A stretch of 64,000 nucleotides of DNA, taken from Pseudoxanthobacter soli DSM 19599. Lineage in GTDB: Bacteria; Pseudomonadota; Alphaproteobacteria; Rhizobiales; Segnochrobactraceae. The DNA is taken from contig NZ_FRXO01000012.1 in assembly GCF_900148505.1 (NCBI RefSeq), forward strand, positions 59,252 to 123,251, written 5' to 3'. Below the pieces are notes generated by a model that worked only from the letters and a program-made list of their open reading frames with translations, was not told the origin of the DNA and made no database searches. The position numbers and the translations under genes are program-made. Positions 16,013 to 24,860 of this stretch are shown in pieces; within the stretch, counting starts at the first letter, position 1, and each line of letters opens with the position of its first letter.

Positions 16013-17890
16013 ATGAAGGAAACGGAAATGCGCGAACGCGCCGCCGCCGTGGCGGGCGCGGGCGGGGTCGTGCGCGCTCTCGAGGCCGGAACCCTGCCGG
16101 GCACGGTCGATGTCACCGTCTCGGAAGCGGTCGTGCTCGGCCTGCTCAAGCAGGGCGTGCGCAAGATCTTCGGCGTGCTCGGCCACGGCAACACCGATAT
16201 CGGCGAGGTACTGCGCGTCTACAGCGAGGCCGGTGCGCTGCGGTTCATCCAGTGCCGCAACGAAGTCGCGATGGCCCATGCCGCCACGGCGCTGTCGTGG
16301 ATATTCGGGGAGACGCCGGCAGTTCTGACCTCGATCGGACCCGGTGCGTTGCAGGCGCTGGCGGGCTCGCTCGCCGCTGCCTCCAACGGCGTCGGCGTCT
16401 ATCATCTCTACGGCGACGAGACCACGCACGGTGAAGGCCCGAACATGCAGCAGGTGCCGGGCACCCGCCAGCAGCAGTTCGGACGGCTGACCGAGATCAT
16501 GGGGCCGAGCTACACCCTGCACACGCCGGAGGCGTTGCGCGATGCGCTGCGCCGCGGCACGGCGGCCGTGCACCATCCCTATGCGGCGGCGCCGTTCTAC
16601 CTGAACCTGCCGATCAACGTGCAGCCGAAGACCATCGCCGGCCTCAGCCTCGACAGTCTGCCGGACCGGCTGGACATGCCGGTGCTGTCGCCGAGCGATC
16701 CCGCGACGTTCGCGCGGGCGGCCGAACTGATCGACCGCCATCCGCGCATCGTCGTCAAGGCGGGCGGCGGCGCCCGGCGCCACGCCGCGGCGGTGCGCCG
16801 GCTGGCCGAGCGGATCGGCGCGGCGGTGGTGCTGTCGCCGGGCTCCCTCGGCGTGCTGCCCGACGCCCATCCGCAGAACATGCATGTCGGTGGCAGCAAG
16901 GGCTCCATCAGCGGCAACTTCGCCATGGAACAGGCCGAACTCCTGATCGTGGTCGGCTCCCGCGCCGTCTGCCAGGCCGATTGCTCCGGCACCGGCTATC
17001 CCAATGCGCGGGCCGTCATCAACATCAACGCCGATATCGCCACGGCCACGCACTACAACCACACGCTGGCGCTGGTCGGCGACATCGGCGCCACCATCGA
17101 CGGGCTGCTCGGCCGCCTCGGCAACGCGCCGTCGGACATGCCGGAGGACCGCCGCGCGTTCCTCGAATCCTGCGCGGCGGCGAAGGCCGAGTGGGCGCGC
17201 CTGAAGGCCGAGCGCTGCGGCGACATCGCGCTGCCGGACCCGGTGTGGGGCCGGTCGGTGCTGACCCAGCCGAGCGCCATCGCGGTCGCGGCCGGCTTCG
17301 CGCGCGAGGTCGGCGCGGTGAAGCTGTTCGATGCCGGCGACGTGCAGGCGAACGGCTTCCAGGTGGTGGAAGACGATGCGCCGATGCAGACGGTGACGGA
17401 ATCCGGTGCCTCTTTCATGGGATTTGCCGCGAGCGCGCTGCTCGCTGCGGCGGTGGCGGACAAGCCCCGCCCGCTGATCGCGTTCTCCGGCGACGGTTCG
17501 TTCATGATGAGCCCGCAGATCCTGATCGATGCCGTCGAGCACCGCGCGAAGGGCACGCTGATCATCTTCGACAACCGCCGCATGGCGGCGATCTCCTCGC
17601 TCCAGGTCGCGCAATATGGTCCGGATTTCGGCACCAGCGATCATGTCGAGGTCGATTATGTGGCGCTGGCGGGGGCGGTGAAGGGCATCAACGCGCTGTT
17701 CGGCGGCACCGACGCCGCGACCCTGCGCGCGGCGCTGGAGAAGGCCCACGCCTATGACGGCTTCTCGGTGATCCACGTGCCGGTCTACTGGGGTCCCGAC
17801 GAGATCGCCGGTATGGGGGCCTACGGCCGCTGGAATGTCGGCCCGTGGGTGGAGACCGTCGAGGCGCTCTATAGCCGCCAGCCGATCTGA
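16013..17890 (+). CDS. ThDP-dependent enzyme, IolD-like
   Basis: This 625-residue thiamine-diphosphate enzyme has the PYR domain first, with catalytic Glu84 in CRNEVAMAHAA. A central TPP_M domain is marked by VVKAGGGARRHAAAVRRLAE. The PP domain carries the Mg/ThDP motif GDGS (493-496) through LIIFDN (about 519-524). Length and the N-terminal IFGVLGHGN phrase resemble IolD, a C-C hydrolase of the inositol pathway, more than the shorter 2-keto acid decarboxylases. AGAGG precedes the ATG. It heads a tight operon with an aldehyde dehydrogenase (16 nt later) and an IlvD/Edd dehydratase. The cofactor is certain. Whether it hydrolyses a diketone or decarboxylates a 2-keto-3-deoxy acid is not. Confidence 0.85.
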   Translation: MKETEMRERAAAVAGAGGVVRALEAGTLPGTVDVTVSEAVVLGLLKQGVRKIFGVLGHGNTDIGEVLRVYSEAGALRFIQCRNEVAMAHAATALSWIFGETPAVLTSIGPGALQALAGSLAAASNGVGVYHLYGDETTHGEGPNMQQVPGTRQQQFGRLTEIMGPSYTLHTPEALRDALRRGTAAVHHPYAAAPFYLNLPINVQPKTIAGLSLDSLPDRLDMPVLSPSDPATFARAAELIDRHPRIVVKAGGGARRHAAAVRRLAERIGAAVVLSPGSLGVLPDAHPQNMHVGGSKGSISGNFAMEQAELLIVVGSRAVCQADCSGTGYPNARAVININADIATATHYNHTLALVGDIGATIDGLLGRLGNAPSDMPEDRRAFLESCAAAKAEWARLKAERCGDIALPDPVWGRSVLTQPSAIAVAAGFAREVGAVKLFDAGDVQANGFQVVEDDAPMQTVTESGASFMGFAASALLAAAVADKPRPLIAFSGDGSFMMSPQILIDAVEHRAKGTLIIFDNRRMAAISSLQVAQYGPDFGTSDHVEVDYVALAGAVKGINALFGGTDAATLRAALEKAHAYDGFSVIHVPVYWGPDEIAGMGAYGRWNVGPWVETVEALYSRQPI

Positions 17891-17906
17891 CCGGGAGGGA
17901 CGAGGC

Positions 17907-19346
17907 ATGTACGCGCAATTCGGTCTTCTGATCGACGGAGCATGGCGCCCGGCGAAAGCGGGCGGAACGATCGCGGTGGTCGATCCGGCGGACGAGACGA
18001 TCGTCGGGACCATTCCGGCTGCCGGTCCGGAGGACCTCGACGAGGCGCTGGCGGCGCTGGAACGCGCGGCGCCGCGCTGGCGGGCGGTTTCCGGCTGGGA
18101 ACGGTCGCGGCTGATGCGCGGCATCGTCGAAGCGCTGCGCACGGTCGCGCCGGAGGCGGCGCTCGCCATGTCGGTCGAGACCGGCAAGCCGCTGGCGGAG
18201 GCGGCGGGCGAGTTCCAGGCCGCCATCGACCAGTTCGACTGGTATGCCGACGAGGCGCGGCGCATCTTCGGCCACACCCTCGACGGCCGCGACCCGGCCT
18301 CGCGGCTGCAGGTGCGCTACGATCCCGTGGGGCCGGTCGCGGCGTTCACGGCGTGGAATTTCCCGGCGCTGCTGCCGGCGCGCAAGATCGCCGCCGCGCT
18401 GGCGGCGGGGTGCCCCGTCGTGATCAAGCCGTCGGAGGAGGCGCCGTCGAGCACGTTCTTCATCGCGCGGGCGGCGATGGAGGCCGGGCTGCCGGCCGGC
18501 GTGCTCAACGTCGTCACCGGCCATGCCGCGCCGATCTCGGCGCATCTGATCGCCTCGCCGGTGATCCGCAAGGTGTCGCTGACGGGCTCGGTACCGGTCG
18601 GGAAACTGATCCTGCGGCAGTGCGCCGACAGCGTGAAGAAGGTGTCGATGGAACTCGGCGGCCATGCGCCGGTGCTGGTGTTTCCCGACGCCGATCCCAT
18701 CGCCGCCGGCACGATCTGCGCCCGCACCAAGTTCCGCAATGCCGGGCAGGTGTGCATCTCGCCGAGCCGGTTCTACGTCCATGAGGCGGTCTATGAGCCG
18801 TTCGTGCGGGCGATGGCGGAAACGGCGCGGGCGATCCGCATCGGCCGCGGGCGCGACGAGGGCGTGGAGTTCGGGCCGATGGCGAACGCGCGCGGGCGCG
18901 ACCGCATCGTCGAACTCGTCGCCGACGCCGTGGAGCGAGGGGCCGAGGTGCTGGCCGGCGGCTCGATCCCCGACGGGCGCAATGCCGGCTTCTTCTTCTC
19001 GCCGACCGTGCTCGGCCGCGTGCCCGACGACGCCCGCATCATGCGCGAGGAGCCGTTCGGCCCGGTCGCGCCCGTCGCCACGTTCACCGACTTCGACGAG
19101 GTCGTGCGGCGCGCCAACGACGTGCCGTTCGGCCTCGCCGGCTATGTGTTCTCCCGTTCGCTTGAGACCGCGAACCGCGCCGCCGAGGCGCTGGAGGCCG
19201 GCATGGTCGGCGTCAACGACATGCTGCTGGCCGCCGCCGAGATTCCCTTCGGCGGAATCAAGGAAAGCGGCATGGGACGCGAGGGCGGCAGGCTCGGTAT
19301 CCTCGACTATCTCGAACCGAAATATGTGAAGCTCAAGCTGGCCTGA
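17907..19346 (+). CDS. NAD(P)-dependent aldehyde dehydrogenase, succinate-semialdehyde-dehydrogenase-like
   Basis: This 479-residue ALDH has the general-base Glu in MELGGHAPVLVF, the nucleophile Cys in FRNAGQVCISPSR, and the EEPFGPVAPV motif. It is soluble and of normal length. It lies 16 nt after the ThDP-enzyme gene and 12 nt before the dehydratase gene. It probably oxidises the aldehyde released by the ThDP enzyme to the acid. GGGAGGGACGAGG precedes the ATG. Confidence 0.92.
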   Translation: MYAQFGLLIDGAWRPAKAGGTIAVVDPADETIVGTIPAAGPEDLDEALAALERAAPRWRAVSGWERSRLMRGIVEALRTVAPEAALAMSVETGKPLAEAAGEFQAAIDQFDWYADEARRIFGHTLDGRDPASRLQVRYDPVGPVAAFTAWNFPALLPARKIAAALAAGCPVVIKPSEEAPSSTFFIARAAMEAGLPAGVLNVVTGHAAPISAHLIASPVIRKVSLTGSVPVGKLILRQCADSVKKVSMELGGHAPVLVFPDADPIAAGTICARTKFRNAGQVCISPSRFYVHEAVYEPFVRAMAETARAIRIGRGRDEGVEFGPMANARGRDRIVELVADAVERGAEVLAGGSIPDGRNAGFFFSPTVLGRVPDDARIMREEPFGPVAPVATFTDFDEVVRRANDVPFGLAGYVFSRSLETANRAAEALEAGMVGVNDMLLAAAEIPFGGIKESGMGREGGRLGILDYLEPKYVKLKLA

Positions 19347-19358
19347 TCGGACGCGACC

Positions 19359-21083
19359 ATGACGACGAAAGACCAGAAATCCGGCGGCGAGCATGGCTTC
19401 GCGCGCGGCCTGACCAATTACGGCGACCGCCGGTTCTCGCTCTATCTGCGCCGCTCGTTCGCAAGCTCGATGGGCTACAGCCGCGAGATGCTGGAGCGGC
19501 CGATCGTCGGCATCGCGCATTCCGCGAGCGGCTTCAACAACTGCCACCGCCACTTCCCCGAGCTGATCGAGGCGGTGAAGCGCGGCGTGCTGGCGGCGGG
19601 CGCGCTGCCGGTGGAGTTCCCGACGATCTCGCTCGGCGAGGTGTTCCTGTCGCCGACGAGCCTGAAGTTCCGCAACCTGATGTCGATGGACGTGGAGGAG
19701 ATGATCCGCGCCCAGCCGATGGACGCGGTGGTGCTGCTCGGCGGCTGCGACAAGACCGTGCCCGCCCAGCTCATGGGTGCCGCCTCGGCGGACCTGCCGG
19801 CGATCCAGCTCGTGGCCGGGCCGATGTCGACGAGCCGCCATCGCGGCGAGCGCCTCGGCGCCTGCACCGACTGCCGGCGGTTCTGGCAACGCTATCGCGC
19901 CGGCTCGGTCAGCGAGCCGGAGATCGACGCCGTGGAGAAGCGCCTCGCCTCGACCGCCGGCACCTGCGCCGTGATGGGCACCGCCTCGACCATGGCTTCC
20001 ATCGTCGAGGCGCTCGGCATGATGCCGGCCGGCGGCGCCGCGATCCCCGCCGTCGACGCCGACCGGCTGCGCATGGCGGAGGAGACCGGGCGGGTGGCGG
20101 TGTCGCTGATCGGCGATGACAGCCGCCGGCCGAGCGCGATCATGACGGCGGAGGCGTTCGAGAACGCGGTGCGCGTCCTGCTCGCCCTCGGCGGCTCGAC
20201 CAATGCGGTGGTGCATCTCGCCGCGATCATGGGCCGGTTCGGGCTGAAATTCGATTTCACGCGCATGAACGCCCTCAGCGACACCACGCCCGTGCTCGTG
20301 GACCTCAAGCCCACCGGCGACGCCTACATGGAGGATCTGCACGCCGCCGGCGGCATTCCCGCCGTGATGCGCGAGCTGAAGCACCTGCTGCACCTCGATT
20401 GCCGCACGATCACCGGCGAGACCGTCGGCGAGCGCATCGCGGCGGCCGATCCCTGGATCGACCGCGCGGTCGTGCGCGGCCTCGATGCGCCGATCCGCGC
20501 GGACGGCGGCCTCGTCGCCCTGTTCGGCAACCTCGCGCCGCGCGGCGCGATCATGAAGCGCTCCGCCGCCGACCCGGCGCTGTTCGAGCGCGAGGGCCGG
20601 GCGGTGGTGTTCACTTCGCTCGCCGACCTCGCGGCGCGGATCGACGATCCCGACCTCGACGTCACGGCGGACGACTTCCTCGTGCTGCAGAATGCCGGCC
20701 CGACGAGCGACGCCGCGATGCCGGAGGCCGGCTACCTGCCGATCCCCGCCAAGCTCGCGAGGGCCGGGGTGAAGGACATGGTGCGGATGTCGGACGCGCG
20801 CATGTCGGGCACGGCCTACGGCACCATCGTGCTGCACATTGCGCCAGATGCGGCATCCGGCGGGCCGCTCGGGCTGGTGCGCAACGGCGACCGCATCCGC
20901 CTCAGTGTGCGCGACAAGGCGCTGGAACTTCTGGTCGACGAAGCCGAACTGGAGCGCCGCCGCGCGGAGGCGAACGTGGCCGCGGCAGTGCCGGCGAAGC
21001 CGGCGCGGGGCTACGCCCGGCTCTATGACGAGCACATCCTCCAGGCCGACGAAGGGTGCGATTTCGACTTCCTGCGCGCCTGA
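19359..21083 (+). CDS. IlvD/Edd-family dehydratase (sugar-acid type)
   Basis: This 574-residue Fe-S dehydratase has cluster cysteines in FNNCHRHF, GGCDKTVPA and GTCAVMGTAST. LALGGSTNAVVH and GTAYGTIVLHI are also family motifs. Members dehydrate dihydroxy acids or aldonates to 2-keto-3-deoxy acids. It differs from the pentonate-type homologue at 38006-39805 in length and in the first cysteine context (NNC versus SPCN). As third gene of the operon it would supply a 2-keto-3-deoxy acid to the ThDP enzyme. The substrate is unknown. Confidence 0.9.
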   Translation: MTTKDQKSGGEHGFARGLTNYGDRRFSLYLRRSFASSMGYSREMLERPIVGIAHSASGFNNCHRHFPELIEAVKRGVLAAGALPVEFPTISLGEVFLSPTSLKFRNLMSMDVEEMIRAQPMDAVVLLGGCDKTVPAQLMGAASADLPAIQLVAGPMSTSRHRGERLGACTDCRRFWQRYRAGSVSEPEIDAVEKRLASTAGTCAVMGTASTMASIVEALGMMPAGGAAIPAVDADRLRMAEETGRVAVSLIGDDSRRPSAIMTAEAFENAVRVLLALGGSTNAVVHLAAIMGRFGLKFDFTRMNALSDTTPVLVDLKPTGDAYMEDLHAAGGIPAVMRELKHLLHLDCRTITGETVGERIAAADPWIDRAVVRGLDAPIRADGGLVALFGNLAPRGAIMKRSAADPALFEREGRAVVFTSLADLAARIDDPDLDVTADDFLVLQNAGPTSDAAMPEAGYLPIPAKLARAGVKDMVRMSDARMSGTAYGTIVLHIAPDAASGGPLGLVRNGDRIRLSVRDKALELLVDEAELERRRAEANVAAAVPAKPARGYARLYDEHILQADEGCDFDFLRA

Positions 21084-21251
21084 GGTGCGGGCGGGCTGCG
21101 GCATTCTTGGCCGCCGGTTGACCGGGCGACGGCCCGCTCTCGTCCGCCAGTTGACCGGGGCGACGGTGTTGGCTTGATAGGGAGACGGATCGGGAAGACC
21201 GGCGAGCGGTCGCCGGACTTCCTCCGGGTCCGACACGGAGTCCGCCGCCGC

Positions 21252-22277
21252 ATGTGGGACCGCCATCCGGTCAGCCTGTCGCTGATTCATATGCTGCCGG
21301 ACGTCGCGGCCCGGCGCGGCCTTGCGCTGCCGCCGCTGCTCGCCCGGGCGGGGATCGCGCGGGACATAGCACCGGACCGGACGGTGGCGCGGGCGCAGGT
21401 CGCGACCGTGCTCCTGGAAATGGCGCGTCATGCGGGCGAGGCGGAAATCGGGCTCGACCTGGCGGCGGCCGCCGATCCGTCGCGGCTCGGCCTGATGGGG
21501 CATGCGCTGTTTTCCGGACGGACGCTGCGCGAGTGCCTGCACGCCCAGGCCGCCCACATGCCGACCTTCCAGCGGGGCGTCAGTCTTGCCCTCGACGAGC
21601 GCGACGGCCGGGCGCACTGGCGCCACGTGCTCGCCGACAGCGATCCCGAACACGCCCGGGTGCTCAACGAAGGCATCGCGGGGTTCGTCGTCCGGGCGTT
21701 GCGCGCCATCGCCGGCGATGCGGGCGGCGCGATCCATGTCGGGCTGCCCCATCGCGCCCTGGCGCCGATGCGCACCTACGAGGACAAGCTCGGCAGCGAC
21801 GTCTCGTTCGCCAGCGGCGCAGGCGTGGCGGTGAGTTTCGATGCCGCATGGCTCGACCGCCCCAATCCGTTCTTCGCCCGCAACCGGCTTTCCCCGGAGA
21901 TCGCGGCGCTGCCGCTGCCGGGCCGGGGCTTCCTCATCGACGATGCGGGCCTGATCGAGGCGCTCCGGCTGATCATCGCCGCCGCCGCGCTGAGCGGCAC
22001 CCTGTCGCTGCCGGATGCCGCCCGCAGCCTCGGCCTGCCGCCGCGCAGCCTGCAACGCCGGCTCGCCTCTCTCGGCACCTCGTTCGAGATGCTGGTCGAC
22101 GAGTGGCGGCGCGAGGCGGCCCGGCGCCATCTCGCGGACCCGGCGCTGTCCGTCGGCTCGATCACCCGCCTGCTCGGCTACCGCGACCCGGCGCATTTCG
22201 TGCGGGCGTTCCGGCGATGGGAAGGCGAGGCCCCGGTCGCCTACCGCAAGGTTCTTCTGGCGCGAAATGGCAATTGA
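21252..22277 (+). CDS. AraC-family regulator with Arabinose_bd/OruR-type sensory domain
   Basis: About 341 residues. The N-terminal domain resembles the Arabinose_bd domain of OruR/ArgR-type regulators (LARAGIARDIAPDRTVARAQ, then GLMGHALFSGRTLRECL). The C-terminal double HTH is SLPDAARSLGLPPRSLQRRL and VGSITRLLGYRDPAHFVRAFRRWEGEAP. The ATG at 21252 fits the usual protein start, although its ribosome site is weak; a TTG at 21174 is in frame. It sits between the ThDP/ALDH/dehydratase operon and the sulfatase operon on the same strand. It may control either or both. Confidence 0.85.
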   Translation: MWDRHPVSLSLIHMLPDVAARRGLALPPLLARAGIARDIAPDRTVARAQVATVLLEMARHAGEAEIGLDLAAAADPSRLGLMGHALFSGRTLRECLHAQAAHMPTFQRGVSLALDERDGRAHWRHVLADSDPEHARVLNEGIAGFVVRALRAIAGDAGGAIHVGLPHRALAPMRTYEDKLGSDVSFASGAGVAVSFDAAWLDRPNPFFARNRLSPEIAALPLPGRGFLIDDAGLIEALRLIIAAAALSGTLSLPDAARSLGLPPRSLQRRLASLGTSFEMLVDEWRREAARRHLADPALSVGSITRLLGYRDPAHFVRAFRRWEGEAPVAYRKVLLARNGN

Positions 22278-22389
22278 GCGCCGGTGGGCGGGTTGGCTAT
22301 GGCTGACTCAGGCGCGACACGGATGTCCGTGAGCCATCGGCGGTGATTCCGGCGTGGCTTGCGCACCCTGGAGCGTGAGTAAAGCGGTT

Positions 22390-23388
22390 ATGAAGGTCCT
22401 CGACCCCGTGGCCCCGACGACGGACGGCCCGATGGCGGAAGCCGCGCCATCCGGCATGGTCTGGATCGCCGGCGGCACCTTCCTCATGGGATCCGACGAT
22501 CACTATCCCGAGGAAGCTCCCGCGCATCCGGTGGCCGTCGACGGCTTCTTCATCGATCCGACACCGGTGACCAATGCCGCGTTCGCCCGCTTCGTGGACG
22601 CGACCGGCTATGTGACGGTGGCGGAACGGGTGCCCCGTGCCGAGAACTATCCCGGTGCCGATCCGCTGCTGCTCGTGCCGGGTTCCCTCGTTTTCGTCGC
22701 ACCCGACGATGACGGCAATCCGGACGACTGGACGCGGTGGTGGCGCTTCGAGCCCGGTGCCTGCTGGCGCCGGCCGCAGGGACCGGACAGCAGCGTCGAC
22801 GGGCTGATGGACCATCCCGTGGTCCATATCTGCCACGAGGACGCAACGGCCTATGCCGCCTGGGCCGGCAAGGAACTGCCGAGCGAGGCGGAATGGGAGT
22901 TCGCCGCCCGCGGCGGGCTCGAAGGCGCCGCGTTCGCCTGGGGCGACGACCTCGTGCCGGACGGCATCCATCGCGCCAACACCTGGCAGGGCCGCTTCCC
23001 CCGCGAGAACCTCGCCGAGGACGGCTATGCCGGAACGTCGCCCGTCACCGCCTTCCCGCCGAACGGCTACGGATTGTTCGATCTGATCGGCAACGTGTGG
23101 GAGTGGACCGACGACTGGTACCGCCCGCGCCACGCCGCGCCCGCCGCGAAGGCGTGCTGCCTGCCGCGCAACCCGCGCGGGGGCAGCGCCACGGACAGCG
23201 TCGATCCCTTTTCACCGGGCCCGCCCTCGCCCCGCAAGGTGCTGAAGGGCGGCTCCCACCTCTGCGCTCCCAGCTATTGCCGGCGCTACCGCCCCGCGGC
23301 GCGCCAGCCCCAGACCGTCGACACCGCCTCCGTCCACATCGGCTTCCGGTGCGTGCGGCGTGTCGCGACCAAACGAGGATCCGAATGA
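22390..23388 (+). CDS. Formylglycine-generating enzyme (SUMF1/FGE family)
   Basis: This 332-residue copper-dependent oxidase converts the sulfatase active-site cysteine to formylglycine. The fold is marked by MVWIAGGTFLMGSDDHYPEEAP near the N-terminus and LIGNVWEWTDDWY. The catalytic pair is present in GGSHLCAPSYCRRYRPAAR, so the enzyme should be active. It ends HIGFRC. The ATG at 22390 is chosen; GTGs at 22354 and 22375 are in-frame alternatives. The stop overlaps the sulfatase start by 3 nt (ATGA), the expected maturase-substrate coupling. Confidence 0.94.
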   Translation: MKVLDPVAPTTDGPMAEAAPSGMVWIAGGTFLMGSDDHYPEEAPAHPVAVDGFFIDPTPVTNAAFARFVDATGYVTVAERVPRAENYPGADPLLLVPGSLVFVAPDDDGNPDDWTRWWRFEPGACWRRPQGPDSSVDGLMDHPVVHICHEDATAYAAWAGKELPSEAEWEFAARGGLEGAAFAWGDDLVPDGIHRANTWQGRFPRENLAEDGYAGTSPVTAFPPNGYGLFDLIGNVWEWTDDWYRPRHAAPAAKACCLPRNPRGGSATDSVDPFSPGPPSPRKVLKGGSHLCAPSYCRRYRPAARQPQTVDTASVHIGFRCVRRVATKRGSE

Positions 23389-24860
23389 CCGACGAAAACG
23401 CCTCTTCCTCCCCCACGGCCGGCGGCCCGAGCCGGCGCGACGTGCTGGCGGGCGGCACCGGCTTCCTGGCGGCCATCGCCGGCCTGTCCATGCTGGCGCC
23501 CGGCGCGCGTGCAGCCGATGCGCCGCGGCCGCATGTGCTCTACATCGTCGCCGACGATCTCGGCTTCGCCGATGTCGGCTTCCATGGCTCGGACATCAAG
23601 ACGCCGAACCTCGACCGGCTCGCCGCCGAGGGCGCTAAGCTCGGCCAGTTCTACACCCAGCCGATGTGCACGCCGACCCGCGCCGCGCTGCTGACGGGGC
23701 GCTATCCGCTGCGCTATGGCCTGCAGACCGGCGTCATTCCGTCGGGCGCGAGCTACGGGCTCGCCACCGACGAGTTCCTGCTGCCGCAGGCCTTGAAGGA
23801 GGCCGGCTACCGCACCGCGCTGGTCGGAAAATGGCATCTCGGCCATGCCGACCGGAAGTACTGGCCGCTCCAGCGCGGGTTCGACAGCTTCTACGGACCG
23901 CTCGTCGGCGAGATCGACCACTTCAAGCACGAAGCGCACGGCGTCACCGACTGGTATCGCGGCAACGAGCTCGTGAAGGAAGAAGGCTACGACACCGATC
24001 TCCTCGGCGCGGAGGCGGTGCGGCTCGTCGGCAAGCACGATCCAGCCACGCCGCTGTTCCTCTATCTCGCCTTCACCGCGCCGCACACGCCCTATCAGGC
24101 GCCCGAGAGCTATCTCGCCCGGTACGCCGGCATCGCCGATCCGGCCCGGCGCGCCTACGCCGCGATGATCACCGCCATGGACGACCAGATCGGCAAGGTG
24201 GTGGCGGCGCTGGAGGCCCGCGGGATGCGGGACGACACGCTGATCGTGTTCCATTCCGACAACGGTGGAACGCGCGACAAGATGTTCGCCGGCGAGGGCG
24301 CGGTCAGCGGCGACCTGCCGCCGGACAACGCCCCCTACCGCGCCGGCAAGGGAACGCTCTATGAAGGCGGCGTGCGCGTCGTGGCGCTGGCCAACTGGCC
24401 GGGGCGCATCCGCACCGGCGAGGCCGAGGGCGTGATGCACGTGGTCGACATGCTGCCGACGCTGGCGAAGCTCGCCGGCGCGAGCCTCGACCGTTCCAAG
24501 CCGCTCGACGGCCGCGACATGTGGCAGGCGCTCGCGGCGGGCGCGGCCGGCCGCAGCGAGGTGGTCTACAATGTCGAGCCGACCCAGGGCGCGGTCCGCG
24601 ACGGCAAGTGGAAGCTCGTCTGGCATGTCGTGCTGCCGCCGCGGGTCGAACTGTTCGACCTCGACGCCGATCCGTCGGAGAAGACCGACATTTCCGCGCA
24701 GCATCCCGCAAAGGTGGCCGAGCTGCAGGGCAAGGTGGTCGATCTCGCACGCACGATGGCGCCGCCGCTGTTCTATACCGCCGCGCTGAAGGCGACCCTC
24801 TCCGCGCCGCTGGCGACGCCGGACGCGGCACTCTACGAGATGGGGCTGGAGGAGGATTGA
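23385..24860 (+). CDS. Cys-type sulfatase with Tat-like signal
   Basis: This 491-residue sulfatase has an N-terminal SRRDVLAGG twin-arginine-like signal, so it is probably exported folded after formylglycine formation. The signature CTPTRAALLTGR gives nucleophile Cys95. Metal-binding VADDLGFADVG, GKWHLG and HSDNGG are intact. It hydrolyses a sulfate ester, most like the arylsulfatase/N-acetylgalactosamine-sulfatase group; the natural substrate is unknown. FGE precedes it and a beta-barrel protein gene follows with a TGATG overlap. The unit therefore looks built for sulfated carbohydrate or sulfate scavenging at the cell surface. Confidence 0.94.
   Translation: MTDENASSSPTAGGPSRRDVLAGGTGFLAAIAGLSMLAPGARAADAPRPHVLYIVADDLGFADVGFHGSDIKTPNLDRLAAEGAKLGQFYTQPMCTPTRAALLTGRYPLRYGLQTGVIPSGASYGLATDEFLLPQALKEAGYRTALVGKWHLGHADRKYWPLQRGFDSFYGPLVGEIDHFKHEAHGVTDWYRGNELVKEEGYDTDLLGAEAVRLVGKHDPATPLFLYLAFTAPHTPYQAPESYLARYAGIADPARRAYAAMITAMDDQIGKVVAALEARGMRDDTLIVFHSDNGGTRDKMFAGEGAVSGDLPPDNAPYRAGKGTLYEGGVRVVALANWPGRIRTGEAEGVMHVVDMLPTLAKLAGASLDRSKPLDGRDMWQALAAGAAGRSEVVYNVEPTQGAVRDGKWKLVWHVVLPPRVELFDLDADPSEKTDISAQHPAKVAELQGKVVDLARTMAPPLFYTAALKATLSAPLATPDAALYEMGLEED

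Noticed and set aside
17688..22196. Minus-strand ORF of 1502 codons opposite the ALDH/dehydratase operon
   Set aside because: It is antisense to well-recognised enzymes and is rich in Arg, His, Gly and Ala without domains.
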